DNA from: Xylocopa sonorina
Lineage: Eukaryota > Arthropoda > Insecta > Hymenoptera > Apidae
DNA: 64,000 bases
Direction of reading: 5' to 3'
Assembly (NCBI RefSeq): GCF_050948175.1
Contig: NW_027490167.1
Location: 248,001-312,000, forward strand
Part shown: one piece after another, positions 27,757 through 42,300 of the stretch
Position numbering within the stretch: position 1 is the stretch's first letter
How the letters are laid out: the number at the start of each line of letters is the position of its first letter
The notes under the pieces: model-generated
The model's database searches: none
Seen by the model: only the letters and a program-made list of their open reading frames with translations
What the model was told of the DNA's origin: nothing
Program-made: the position numbers and the translations under genes

Positions 27757-30700
27757 ACGTCACAAAATACGACACTTCCTTTCTAGGAAATTACGTTCCC
27801 AGATATCTCTGTATCGAAGCTATAGAGTTCTAATTCTCCTTAAAACGCGATATCGCACCTCATCTCTATGTCTCATGATAAGATATAATATTCATTGCGA
27901 GGTGTTATGTATACCTCGTCTACACTTCACAAGAATGTAAATGCCACAGTTCCTTCCTAGGAAATGGCGTTTCCAGATGTCTACGTATCGAAGCAATAGA
28001 GCTCTAATGCTCCTTAAAACGCGATATCGCATCTCAGATCTATGTTTCATGATAAGATATATTATTCATTGCGATGTGTTATGTATACCTCGTCTGCACT
28101 TCAAAAGAATGTAAATGTCACACTGCCTTGCTAGGTAACAGAGCTTGCAGCTGTTTACGTATCGAAGCAATAGAGTTCTAATGCTTCTTAAAACGCGATA
28201 TTGCATCTCATATCTATGTTTCATGATAAGATATAATATTCATTGTGGAGTGTTATGTATACCTAGAATTCACTACAATAGAATGTAAATGCGACATTTC
28301 GTTTCTAGGAAATAGCGTTTGCAGTTGTCTACGTATCGAAGCAATAGAGTTCTAATGCTTCTTAGAACGCGATATCGCATCTCATTTCTATGTTTCATGA
28401 TACGATATAATATTCATTGCGAAGAGTTATGTATTCCCCGTCTACACTTCAAAGGAATGTAAATGCGACACTTCCTTTCTATTGAATAGCGTTTGCAGAT
28501 GTCTACGTACCGCAGCAATAGGGTTCTAATGCTTTTTAAATCGCGATATCGCACCTCAATTCTATGTTACATGATAAGATATAATATTCATTGTGGTGTC
28601 TGATGTATCCCTCGTATTCAATTCAAAAGAAAGGAAATGCGACACTTCCTTGCTAGGAAATAGCGTTTGCAGGTGTCTGCGTATCGTAGCAATACAGTTC
28701 TAATGCTTCTCAAAACGATATATCGCATCTCTTCTCTATGTTTCATGATAAGATATAATATTCATTGCGAAGTGTCATGTATACCTCGTATTTACTTCAA
28801 AACAATGTAAATGCGACACTTCCTTGCAAGGAAGTAGCGTTTGCAGATGTCTAGGTATCGAAGCGATAGGTTTCTAATGCTTCTTATATCGCGATATCGC
28901 ATCTCATTTCTATGTTTCATGATAAGATATAATATTCATTGCGAATTGTCATGAATACCTCGCATACACTTCAAGTGAATGTAAATGCGACACTTCTTTG
29001 CCAGGAAATAGCGTCTGCAGATGTCTACGTATCGAAGCAATAGAATTCTAACCCTTCTTAAACCGCGATATCGCATCTCATTTCTATGTTTCATGACAAG
29101 ATATAATATTCATTCTGGAGTGTTATGTATACCTAGTATTCGCATCAAAAAAATGTAAATGCGACACTTCCTTGCTGGGAAATAGCGCTGCAGGTGACCA
29201 CGTATCGTAGCAATATAGTTCTAATGCTTCTTAAAACGCGATATCGCATCTGATTTCTGTGTTTCATGGTAAGATATAATATTCATTGTGGAGTGTTAAG
29301 TAAACCTAGAATTCTCATAAAAAAATGTAAATGCGACACTTCCTTGCTAGGAAATATTGTCTGCAGGTGCCTACGTATCGTAGCAATAGAGTTCTAATAC
29401 TTCTTGAAACGCGATATCGCATCTCATTTCTGCGTTTCATGGTAAGATATAATATTCATTGTGGAGTGCTATGTATACCTAGTTTTCACTTCAAAAAAAT
29501 GTAAATGCGACACTTCCTTGCTAGGAAATAGCGTCTGCAGGTGTCTACGTACCGAAGCAATAGGGTTGTAATGCTTCTTATATCGCGATATCGCATCTCA
29601 TTTCTATGTTTCATGATAAGATATAATATTCACTGCGGAGTGGCATGTGTACCTCGCATATACTTCAAATGACTGTAAATGCGACAATTCCTTGCTAGGA
29701 TATAGCTTTTGCAGATGTCTACGTATCGTAGAAATAGAGTTATAATGCTTCTTCAAACGAGATATCGCACCTCATTTCTATGTCTCATGATAAAATATAA
29801 TATTCATTGCGAAGTGTCACGTATACCTCGGATACACTTCAAATGAATGGAAATGCGTCACTTCCTTGCTAGGAAATAGCGTTTGCATATGTCTATGTAT
29901 CGAAGCAATAGAGTTCTAATGCTTCTTAAAACGAGACATCGCATCTCATATTTGTCTCACGATAAGATATAATATTCGTTGCGAAGTGCTATGTGCTCCT
30001 CGTCTACACATCCAATGAATGTAAATGCGACACTTCCTTGCTAGGAAATAGCGCTTGCAGATGTTTACGTATCGATTCAATAGTGTTCCGATGCTTCTTA
30101 TATCGCGATATCGCATCTCATTTCTACGTTTCATGATAAGATATAATATTCATTGCGAAGTGCTATGTGTACATCGCATGCACTTCAAATGTACGTTAAT
30201 GCGACTCTTCTTTGCTAGGAAATAGCGTTTGCAGATGTCTACATATCATAGCAATAGGACACTAACGATTCATAAAACGCGATATCGCATCTCATTTCTA
30301 TGTTTCATGATAAGATATAATATTCATTGTGCAATGTTATGTATACCTCGAATTCACTTCTAATGAATGTAAATGCGACACTTCCTGCCTAGGGAATTGC
30401 GTTTGCAGATGTCTCCGTATCGAAGCAATAAAATTCTAATGCTTCTTATATCGCGATATAGCATCTCATATCTATGCTTCATGATGAGATATAATATTTA
30501 TTGCGAAGTGTCATGTATGCCTCGCATTCACTTCAAATGAATGTAAATGCGACAATTCCTTCCTAGGAAATAGCGTTTGCAGACGTCTCGGTATCGACGC
30601 AGTAGATTTCTAATGCTACTTAAATCCCGATATCGCATTTCATTCCCGTGTTTCGTGATAGGGTATAATATTCATTGCGAAGTGTCATGTATACCTCGCA

Positions 30701-33700
30701 TTCACTTCAAAAGAATGTAAACGCGACACTTCCATGATAGAAAATAGCCTTTGCAGATGTCTCCGCGTCGAGGCAACAGGGTCCTAATTCTTCTTAAAAC
30801 GAGATATCGATTCTTACCTCTATGTTTCATGATAAGATATAATGTTCATTGCGAAGTGTCATGTATACCTCGTATTCACTTCAAAAGAATGTACATGCGA
30901 CGTTTCCATCCTAGGAAACAGCGTTTGCAGATGTCTACGTATCGTAGCAATGGAGTTCTAATGCTTCTTAAAACGCGATATCGCATCTCATTTTTATGTT
31001 TCATGATAAGATATAATATTCATTGCGAAGTGACATGTATACCTCGCATTCTCTTCAAAACAATGTAAATGCGACTATTCCTTGCTAGGAAATAGCGTTT
31101 GCAGATGTCTACGTATCGTAGCAATAGAGTTCTAATAATTCTTAAAACGAGGTGTCGCATCTCATTTCTACGTTTCATGATAAGATATAATATTCATTGC
31201 GAAGTGTCATGTATACCTCGTATTCACTTCAAAAGAATGTAAATGCGTCGTTTCCATCCTAGGAAACAGCGTTTGCAGATGTCTACGTATCGAGGCAATG
31301 GATTTCTAATGCTTCTTAAAACGCGATATCGCATCTCATTTCTATGTTTCATGATAAGATATAATGTTCTTTGCGAAGTGTCATGTATACCTCGTCTTCA
31401 CTTCAAAAGAATATAAATGCGACACTTTCTTGGTAGGAAATATCGTTTGCAGATGCCTACATATCGTAGCAATAGAGTTCTAATGCTTCTTAAATCGCGA
31501 TATCGCATCTCATTTCTATGTTTCATGATAAGTTATAATATTCATTGCGAAGTGTCATGTATACCTCGTATTCACTTCAAAAGAATGTAAATGCGACACT
31601 TCCTTGCTAGGACGTAGTGTTTGCTGATATCGACGTATCGAATCAATAGAGTACTAATGCTTATTAAAATGAGATATCGCATCCCATTTCTATATTTCGT
31701 TATAAGATATAACATTCATTGCGAAGTGTCATGTATACCTCGTACGCACTTCAAAAGAATGTAAATGCGTCACTTCCTTGCTAGTGCGTAGCGTTTCCAG
31801 ATGTTTACGTATCGAAGCAAGGGAGTTCTAATGCTTTTTAAGTCGCGATTTCGCATGTCATTTCTCTGTTTCGTGATAAGATATAATATTCATTGTGGAG
31901 TGTTATGTAAAACTCGTATTCACTTCACAAGACTGTAAATGCGACACTTCCTTCCTAGGAAATAGCGTTTGCAGTTGTCTACGTATCGTAGCAATAGGAT
32001 TCTAACGATTCATAAAACGCGATATCGCATCTCATTTCTATGAAACATGAAATGATATAAAATTCATTGTGGTTTGTGATGTATACCTCGTGTTCGCTTC
32101 AAAAGAATGTAAATGCGACACTTCCTTTCTAGGAAGTAGCGTTTGCAGAATTCCTCGTACCAAAGCAATAAAGATCTAATGCTTCTTAAATAGCGATATC
32201 GCATTTCATTTCTATGTTTCATGATAAGATACAATATTCACTGTGCAGACTTATGTATACCTCGAATTCGCATCAAATGAATGTAATTGCGACACTTCCT
32301 TGCTAGGCAGTAGCATTTGCAGATGTCTACGTATCGAAGCAAGAGGGTTCTAGTGCTTCTTAAATCGCGATATTGCATCTCATTTCTATGTTTCATCACA
32401 AGATATAATATTCATTCTGCAGTGTTATGTATACCTCAAATTCACGTCAAATGAATGTGATTGCGACACTTCCTTGCCAGGAAATAGCGTTTGCAGATGT
32501 CTACGTATCGAAGCAATAGTTTTTTAATGCTTCTTAAAACGATATATCGCACCTTATTTCTTTGTATCATGATAAGATATAATATTCATTGCGAAGTGCC
32601 ATGTATACCTCGTTATCAGTTTGAAAGATTGTAAATGCGACATTTCCTTGCTAGAAAATAGCGTTTGCAGATGTCTACGTATAGAAGCATAAGAATTGTA
32701 ATGCTTCTTAAAACGAGATATCGAATGCCACTTCTATGTTTCATGATAAGATATAATGTTCATTGCGAAGTGGCATGTATACCTCGTATTCACTTCAAAA
32801 GAATGTAAATGCGACACTTCCTTGCTAGGGCGTAGCGTTTGCAGATGTCTACGTATCGAAGCAAGTGTGTTCTAATGCTTTTTAAATAGCGATTTCGCAT
32901 GACATTTCTATGTTTCGTGATAAGATATAATATTCATTGTGGAGTGTTATGTAAACCTCGTATTCATTTCAAAAGAATGTAAATGCGACCTTTCCTTGCT
33001 AGGACGTAGCGTTTGCAGATGTCTACGTATCGTAGCAATAGGATTCTAATGCTTTTTTAATCGCGATTTAGCATGTCATTTCTATGTTTCGTGATAAGAT
33101 ATAATATTCATTGTGGAGTGTTATGTAAACCTCGTATTCACTTCAAAAGAATGTAAATGTGACACGTCCTTGCTAGGAAATAGCGTTGGTAGATATCTAC
33201 GTATCGAAGCAATAGTGTTCTAGTTTTTCTTAAAACTAGATATCGCATCCCATTTCTGTGTGTCAGGGTAAGATATGATATTCGTTGCGAAGTGTTATGT
33301 ATACCTCGCATACACTTCAAATGTATGTAAATGCGACACTTCCTTGCTAGGAAGTAGCGTTTGCAGATGTCTACGTATCGAAGCAAGAGTGTTCTAATGC
33401 TTTTTAAATAGCGATTTCGCATGACATTTCTATGTTTCGTGATAACATATAATATTCATTATGCAGTGTTATGTAAACCTCGTATTCACTTCAAAAGAAT
33501 ATAAATGCGACCTTTCCTTGCTAGGACGTAGCGTTTGCAGATGTCTACGTATCGAAGCAATAGGGTTCTAATGCTTTTTTAATCGCGATTTCGCATGTCA
33601 TTTCCGTGTTTCGTGATAAGATATAATATTCATTGTTGAGTGTTATGTAAACCTCGTATTCACTTCAAAAGAATGTAAATGTGACACGTCCTTGCTAGGA

Positions 33701-34295
33701 AATAGCGTTGGCAGATATCTACATATCGAAGCAATAGTGTTCTAATGTTTCTTAAAACGGGATATCTCATCTCATTTCTATGTGTCAGGATAAGATAAGA
33801 TATTCGTTGCGAAGTGTTATGTATACCTCGCATACACTTCAAATGTATGTAAATGCGACACTTCCTTGCTAGGAAGTAGCGCTTGCAGATGTCTACGTAT
33901 AGTAGAAGTAGAGTTCTGATGCTTTTTAAATCACGATATCGTATCTCATTTCTATGTTTCATGATAAGATATAATATTCACCGTGCAGACTTATGTATAC
34001 CTCGAATTCGCAACAAATGAAGTTAATTGCGACACTTCCTTGCTAGTATTTAGCGTTTGCAGATGTCTACGTATAGAAGCAATAGAGTTCTAATGCTTCT
34101 TAAAACGAGATATCGCATCTTATTTCTACGTTTCATGATAAGATATAATATTCAATGCGAAGAGTCATGTATACCTCGTATTCGCTTCAAAAGAATGTAA
34201 ATACGACACTTTCTTGCTAGGCAGTAGCGTTTGCAGATGTCAACGTATCGTAGCAATAGTATTCTAACGATTCATAAAACGCGATATCGCATTTC

Positions 34296-34330
34296 AGTTC
34301 TATGATTCATGATGGTCAAAAGAATGTAAA
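34296..34330 (-). repeat. Truncated satellite monomer (about 45 bp net deletion)
   Basis: After TTCATGAT the expected 47 bp, from AAGATATAAT through the TATACCTCGTATTCACT region, are replaced by GG, and the repeat resumes with TCAAAAGAATG. This is one of the few monomers in the window that breaks the 174-bp register by more than a base or two. Confidence 0.75.
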
Positions 34331-37300
34331 TGCGACACTTCCTTGCTAAGAAGTAGCGTTTCCAGATGTCTATGCATCGAAACAATAGAGTTATAGTGCG
34401 TCTTAAAACGAGATGTCGCATCTCATTTCTATGTTTCATGATAAGACATATTATCCATTGCGAAATGTGATGTATACCTCGTATTCGCTTCAAAAGAATG
34501 TAAATGCGACACTTACTTGCTAGGAAATAGCGTTTCCAGTTGTCTAAGTATCGAAACAATAGAGTTTCAATGCTTCTTAAAACGTGATGTCGCACCTCAT
34601 TTCCCTGTTTCATGATAAGATATAATATTCATTGCGAAGTGTCATGTATACCTCGTATTCACTTCATAGGAATGTAAATGCGACTATTCCTTGCTTTGAA
34701 ATAGCGTTTGCAGATGTCTACGTATCTTAGCAATAGAGTTCTTATGCTGCTTACATCGCGATATCGCAACTCATTTCTATGTTTCGTGATAAGTTATAAT
34801 ATTCATTGCGAAATGTCACGTATACCTCGTATTCACTTCAAAAGAAAGTAAATGCGGCACATCCATGCTAGGAAATAGCGTTTGCATATGTCTACGTATC
34901 TTAGCAATAGAGTTCTTATGCTGCTTAAATCGCGATATCGCAACTCATTTCTGTGTTTCGTGATAAGTTATAATATACATTGCGAAATGTCACGTATACC
35001 TCGTATTCACTTCAAAAGAAAGTAAATGCGGCACATCCATGCTAGGAAATAGCGTTTGCATATGTCTACGTACCGTAGCAACACAGTTCTAATACTGCTT
35101 AAAACGCGATATCGCATCTCACTTCTATGTTTCTTGATAAGACATAATTTTCATTGCGAACTGTCATGTATACATCGTATTCACTTCAAAAGAATGTAAA
35201 TGCGACGTTTCCATCCTTGGGAATATCGTTTGCAAATGTCTACTTATCGTAGCAAAAGGGTCCTAGTGCTTCTTAAAACGAGATGTCGCGTTTCATTTCT
35301 ATGTTTCGTGATAAGATATAATATTCATTGCGAAATGTCATGTATACCTCGTATTCACTCCAAACGAATATAATGCGACACTTCCTTCCTAGGAAATAGC
35401 GTATTCAGATGTCTACGTATCGTAGCAATAGAGTTCTAATGCTACTTAAATCGCGATATCGCATCTCATTTCAATGTTTCATGATAAGATGTAATATTCA
35501 TTTGCGAAGTGTCATGTACACTTCGTACTCACTTCAAAAGAATGTATATGCGACAATTGCTTGCTGGGAAATAGCGTTTGCTGATGTCTACGTATCATAG
35601 CAATAGAGTTCTAATGCTACTTAAATCGCGATATCGCATCTCTCTTCTATGTTTCATGATAAGATATAATATTCATTGCGAAGTGTCATGTATACCTCGT
35701 ATTCACTTCAAAAGAATGTAAATGCGAATATTGCCTGCTACGAAATATCGTTTGCAGATGTCTACGTATCGTAGCAATAGAGTTGTAGTGCTCCTCAAGA
35801 CGCGATATCGCATCCTATTTCTATGCTTCATGATAAGATGTAATATCCATTGCGATGTGTCATGTATACCTTGTATTCACTCCAAACGCATGTAAATGCG
35901 ACACTTCCTTCCTGGGAAATAGCGTATTCCGATGTCTACGTATCGTAGGAATAGAGTTCTAATGCTACTTAAATCGCGATATCGCATCTCATTTATACGT
36001 TTCGTGATAAGATATAATATTCATTGCGAAGTGTCATGTATACCTCGTATTCACTTCAAAAGAATGTAGATGCGACTATTGCTTGCTGGGAAATAGCGTT
36101 TGCAGATGTCTACGTATCATAGCAATAGAGTTCTAATGCTACTTAGATCGCAATATCGCATCTCATTTAAATATTTCGTGATAAGATATAATATTCATTG
36201 CGAAGTGTTATGTATACCTCGTATTCACTACAAACAAATGTATATGCGACACTTCCTTGCTAGGAAATAGCGTTTGCAGATGTCTACGTATTGTAGCAAT
36301 AGAGTTCTAATGCTACTTAAATCGCGATATCGCTTCTCATTTATATGTTTCGTGATAAGATATAATATTCATTGCGAAGTGTCATGTATACCTCGTATTC
36401 GCTTCATATGAATGCAAATGCGACTCTTGCTTGCTAGGAAATAGCTTTTGCAGATGTCTACGTATCGTAGCAATAGCGTTCTAATGCTACTTAAATCGCG
36501 ATATCGCATCTCATTTATATGTTTCGTAATAAGATATAATATTCATTGCGAATTGTCATGCATACCTCGTATTCACTTCAAAAGAATGTAAGTGCGAAAC
36601 TTCCATGCTAGGAAATAGCTATTGCAGATGTTTCCGCATCGAGGCCATAGTGTTCTAATGCTTCTTAAAACGTGATATCGCATCTCTCTTCTATGTTTCA
36701 TGATAAGATATAACATTCATTGCGAAGTGTCATGTATGCCTCGTATTCACTTCAAAAGAATGTAAATGCGACACTTCCTTGCTAGGAAATAGCGTTCCCA
36801 GATGTCTAAGTATCGAAACAATAGAGTTCTAATGCTTCGGAAAACATGATGTTGCACCTCATTTTCCTGTTTCATGATAAGATATAATATTCATTGCGAA
36901 GTGTCATGTATACCTCGTATTCACTTCAAATAAATGCAAATGCGACACTTCCATCCTAGCAAATAGCGTTTGCAGATGTCTACGTACCGTAGCAATAGAA
37001 TTCTAGTGCTTCTTATATCGCGATATCGCATCTCATTTCTATGTTTCGTGATAAGTTATAATATTCATTCCGAAGTGTCATCTATACCTCGAATTCACTT
37101 CAAAAGATTGTAAATGCGACACTTCCATCCTAGGAAATGGCGTTTGCAGATGTCTACGTATCGTAGCAATAGAATTCTAGTGCTTCTTAGATCGCGATAT
37201 CGCATCTCATTTCCATGATACGTGATAAGTTAGAATATTCATTCCGAAGTGTCATGTATAGCTCGAATTCTCTTCAAAAGAATGTAAATGCGACACTTCC

Positions 37301-39302
37301 TTGCTAGGAAATAGCGTTCCCAGATGTCTAAGTATCGAAATAATAGAGTTCTAATGCTTCGGAAAACGTGATGTTGCACCTCATTTCCCTGTTTCATGAT
37401 AAGATATAATATTCATTGCAAAGTGTCATGTATACCTCGTATTCACTCTAAATAAATGTAAATGCGACACTTCCTTACTAGGAAATAGCGACTTCAGATG
37501 TCTCCGTATCGAAACAATAGAGTTCTAATGCTTCTAAAAACGTGATGTCGCACCTCATTTCCCTGTTTCATGATAAGATATAATATTCATTGCGAAGTGT
37601 CATGTATACCTCGTATTCACTTCAAAAGAATGTAAATGCGGCACATCCATGCTAGGAAATAGCGTTTGCATATGTCTACGTACAGTAGCAGTAGAATTCT
37701 AACACTGCATAAAACGCGATATCGCATCTCACTTCTATGTTTCATGATAAGGTATAATATTCATTGCAAAGTTTCACTTATACCTCGTATTCACTTCAAA
37801 TGAATGCAAATGCGACACTTCCTTTCTAGGAAGTAGCGTTTGCAGATATCTTCTTATCGTAGCAATAGCGTTCTGACACTTCTTAAAACGCGATATCGCA
37901 TCTCATTTCTATGTTTCATGATAAGATATAATATTCATTGCGAAGTGTCATGTACGCCTCGTATTCGCTTCAAAAGAATGTAAATGCGACAATTCCTTGC
38001 TAGGAAATAGCGTTCCCAGATGTCTAAGTATTGAAACAATAGAGTTCTAATGCTTCTTAAAACGTGATGTCGCACCTCATTTCCCTGTTTCATGATAAGA
38101 TATAATATTCATTGCGAAGTGTCATGTATACCTCGTATTCACTTCAAATAAATGTAAATGCGACACTTCCATCCTAGGAAATAGCGTTTGCAGATGTCTA
38201 CGTATCGTAGCAATAGAATTCTAGTTCTTCTTGGATCGCGATATCTCATCTCATTTCTATGTTTCGTGATAAGTTATAATATTCATTCCGAAGTGTGATC
38301 TATACCTCGAATTCACTTCAAAAGAATGTAAATGCGACACTTCCATCCTAGGAAATAGCGTTTGCAGATATCTCCGCATCGAGGCAATAGGGTTCTAATG
38401 CTTCTTAAGACGCGATATCGCATCTCACTTTTATGTTACATGATATGATATAATGTTCATTGCGATGTGTCATGTATACCTCGTATTCATTCCAATACAA
38501 TGTAAATGCTAATCTTCCTTGCTAGGAAATAGCGTTTACAGATGTCTACGTATCGTAGCAATTGCGTTCTAATGCTTCTCAAAGAGCCATATCGCATCTC
38601 ATTTCCATGTTTCGTGATAAGATATAATATTCATTGCGATGTGTCATGTACACCTCGTATTCACTTCAAAGGGAAGTAAATGCGACTGTTGCTTGCTAGG
38701 AAATAGCGTCTGCAGATGTCTACGCGTCGAGGCAATAGAGTTCTAATGCTTCTCAAAACGTAATATAGAACCTCATTCCTATGTTTCATGATAAGATATA
38801 ATATTCATTGCGAAGTGTCATGTACACCTTGTATTCACTTCAAAAGAATGTAAATGCGACACTAGCATGCTAGGAAATAGCGTTTGCAGATGTCTACGTA
38901 TCGTAGCAATAGAGTTCTAATGCTTCCAAGAACGCGATATCGCATCTCACTTCTATGTTTCATGATAAGATATAATATATATTGCGAAGTGTCATGTATA
39001 CCTCGTATTTACTTCAAAAGAATGTAAATGCGACACTTCCTTGATAGCACGAAGCTTTTGGTTATGTCTACGTATCGAAGCAAGAGAGTTCTAATGCTTT
39101 TTAAATCGCGATTTCGCATGTCATTTCTATGTTTCGTGATAAGATATAATATTCATTGAGCAGTGTTATGAATACCTCTAATTCACATCAAATGAATGTA
39201 ATTGCGACACATCCTTGCTAGGTAATAGCGTTTGCAGATGTCTACGTATCGAAGTAATAGTGTACTAATGCTTCTTAAAGCGCGATATCGCGTCTCATTT
39301 CA

Positions 39303-42300
39303 ATGTTTCATGATAAGATACAATATTCATTGCGAAGTGTCATGTATACCTCGTATTCACTACAAAAGTATGAAAATGCGACACTTTCTTGCTAGGACGT
39401 AGCGTTTGCAGATGTCTACGTATCGAAGCAAGAGAGTTCTAATGCTTCTTAAATCGCGATTTCGCATGTCATTTCTATGTTTCGTGATAAGATATAATAT
39501 TCATTGCGAAGTGTCATGTATACCTCGTATTCACTTCAAAAGAATGTAAATGCGACATTTCCTTGATAGGACGAAGCGTTTGCAGATGTCTACGTATCGA
39601 AGCAAGAGATTTCTAATGCTTTTTAAATCGCGATTTCGCATGTCATTTCTATGTTTAGTGATAAGATATAATATTCATTGAGCAGTGTTATGAATACCTC
39701 TAATTCACATCAAATGAATGTAATTGCGACACATCCTTGCTAGGAAATAGCGTTTGCAGATGTCTACGTATCGAAGTAATAGTGTACTAATGCTTCTTAA
39801 AGCGCGATATCGCGTCTCGTTTCAATGTTTCATGATAAGATACAATATTCATTGCGAAGTGTCATGTATACCTCGTATTCACTACAAAAGAATGTAAATG
39901 CGACACTTCCATGCTAGGAAGTAGCGTTTGCAAATGTCTACGTATCGTAGCAATAGATTTCTAATGCTTGTTAAAACCCGATATCGCATCTCACTGCTGT
40001 GTTTCACGATAAGATATAATATTCATTGCGAAGTATTGTGTATCCCTCGTCTACACTTCAAATGAATGCAAATGCGAGACTTCCCTTCTTGGATACAGCG
40101 TTACCAGATGTCTACGTATCGAAGCAATAGAGTTCTAATGCTTCTTATATCGTGATATAACATCACATTTCTATGTTTCATGATAAGATACAATATTTAT
40201 TGCGATGTGTCATGTATACCTCGGACACACTTCAAATGACTGTAAATGCGACACTTCCTTGCTAGGAAATCGCGTTTGCAAATGGCTACGTATCGAAGCA
40301 ATAGAGTTCTCATGCTTCTTAAGACGGGATATCGCATCTCATATCTATGTTTCATGATAAGATATAATATTCATTGCGAAGTGTCATATATACCTAGCAT
40401 ACACTTCAAATGAATGTAAATGCGAAACGTCCTTTGCTAGGAAATAGCGTTTGCAGATGTCCCTGTATCGATGCAATAGAGTTTTAATGCTTCTTAAATC
40501 GCGATATCGCATATCATTTCTATGTTTCACGATAAGATATAGTATTCATTGCGCAGTTCACTTATACCTCGCATACGCTTCAAATGAATGTAAGAGCGAC
40601 ACTTATTTGCTAGGAAATATCGTTCGCAGATGTCTGCGTATCGAAAGAATAGACTTATAATGCATCTTAAAACGAGATGTCGCATTTCATATTTATGTTC
40701 CTTGATAAGATATAATATTCATTGCGAAGTGACATGTATAACTCGTATTCCCTTCAAAAGAATGTAAATGCGACACTTCCTTGCTAGGAAATAGCGTTTC
40801 CAGATGTCTTCGTATCGTAGCAATAGGGTTCTAATGCTACTTAAATCGCGATATCGCATCTCATTTCTATGCTTCATGATAAGATGTAATATTCATTGCG
40901 AAGTGTCATGTATACCTCGTATTCACTCCAAACGAATGTAAATGCGACACTTCCTTGCTAGGAAATAGCGTATTCAGATGTCTACGTATCGTAGCAATAG
41001 AGTTCTAATGCTACTTAAATCGCGAAATCGAATCTTATTTCTATGTTTCGTGATAAGATATAATATTCATTGCGAAGTGTGATGTATACCTCGTATTCAC
41101 TTCAAAAGAATGTAAGTGGGACGTTTCCATCCTTGGGAATATCGTTTGCAGATGTCTACGTATCGTAGAAATAGAGTTCTAATGCTACTTAAATCGCGAT
41201 ATTGCATTTCATTTATATGTTTCTTGATAAGATGTAATATTCATTGCGAAGTGTCATGTATACCTCGTATTCACTTCAAAAGAATGTAAATGCGACATTT
41301 CCATCATTGGGAATATCGTTTGCAGATGTCTACGTATCGTACCAATAGAGTTCTAATGCTACTAAAATCGTGATATCGCATTTCATTTATATGTTTCGTG
41401 ATAAGATATAATATTCATTGCGAAGTGTCATGTATACCTCGTATTCACCTCAAAAGAATGTAAATGGGACGTTTCCATCCTTGGGAATATCGTTTGCAGA
41501 TGTCTACGTATCGTAGAAATAGAGTTCTAATGCTACATAAATCGCGATATAGCATCTTATTTCTATGTTTCGTGATAAGATGTAATATTCATTGCGAAGT
41601 GTCACGTACACCTCGTATTCACTTCAAAAGAATGTAAATGCGACACTTCCATGCTAGGAAATAGCGTCTGCAGATGTCTACGCGTCGAGGCAATAGAGTT
41701 CTAATGCTACTTAAATCGCGATATCGCATCTCATTTATATGTATCGTGATAAGATATAATATTCATTGCGAAGTGTGATGTATACCTCGTATTCACTTCA
41801 AAAGAATGTAAATGGGACGTTTCCATCCTTGGGAATATCGTTTGCAGATGTCTACGTATCGTAGAAATAAAGTTCTAATGCTACTTAAATCGCGATATCG
41901 CATTACATTTATATGTTTCTTGATAAGATGTAATATTCATTGCGAAGTGTCATGTATACCTCGTATTCACTTCAAAAGAATGTAAATGCGACACTTCCAT
42001 GCTAGGAAATAGCGTCTGCAGATGTCTACGCGTCGAGGCAATAGAGTTCTAATGCTTCTCAAAACGCGATATCGCACTTCACTTCTATGTTTCATGATAA
42101 GACATAATATTCATTGCGAAGTGTCATGTATACCTCCTATTCACTTCAAAAGAATGTAAGTGCGACTATTGCTTGCTAGGAAATAGCGTTTGCGGATGTC
42201 TACGTATCGTAGCAATAGAGTTCTAATGCTACATAAATCGCGATATCGCATCTCATTTATATGTTTCGTGATAAGATATAATATTCATCGCGAAGTGTCA

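Larger units (their letters stand above)
26183..27763. other. Non-satellite spacer between the two inverted satellite arms
   Basis: This 1.58-kb stretch has no 174-bp monomer. It is a mosaic: 26183-26760 is moderately GC-rich; 26760-27110 is mostly AT-rich, with short repeats such as GGATATAGTA twice and AAGACT in tandem; 27110-27320 is strongly GC-rich and CpG-rich; 27320-27420 is AT-rich; 27420-27763 holds a minisatellite with 24-30-bp spacing. I see no terminal inverted repeats, target-site duplication, primer-binding site or known protein domain. It may be remnants of one or more transposable elements, or a unique segment where an inversion joined two arrays. Confidence 0.8.

Noticed and set aside
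26183..27763. Spacer as a complete DNA transposon or LTR element
   Set aside because: No terminal inverted or direct repeats match between its ends, and no target-site duplication is visible in the flanking satellite.
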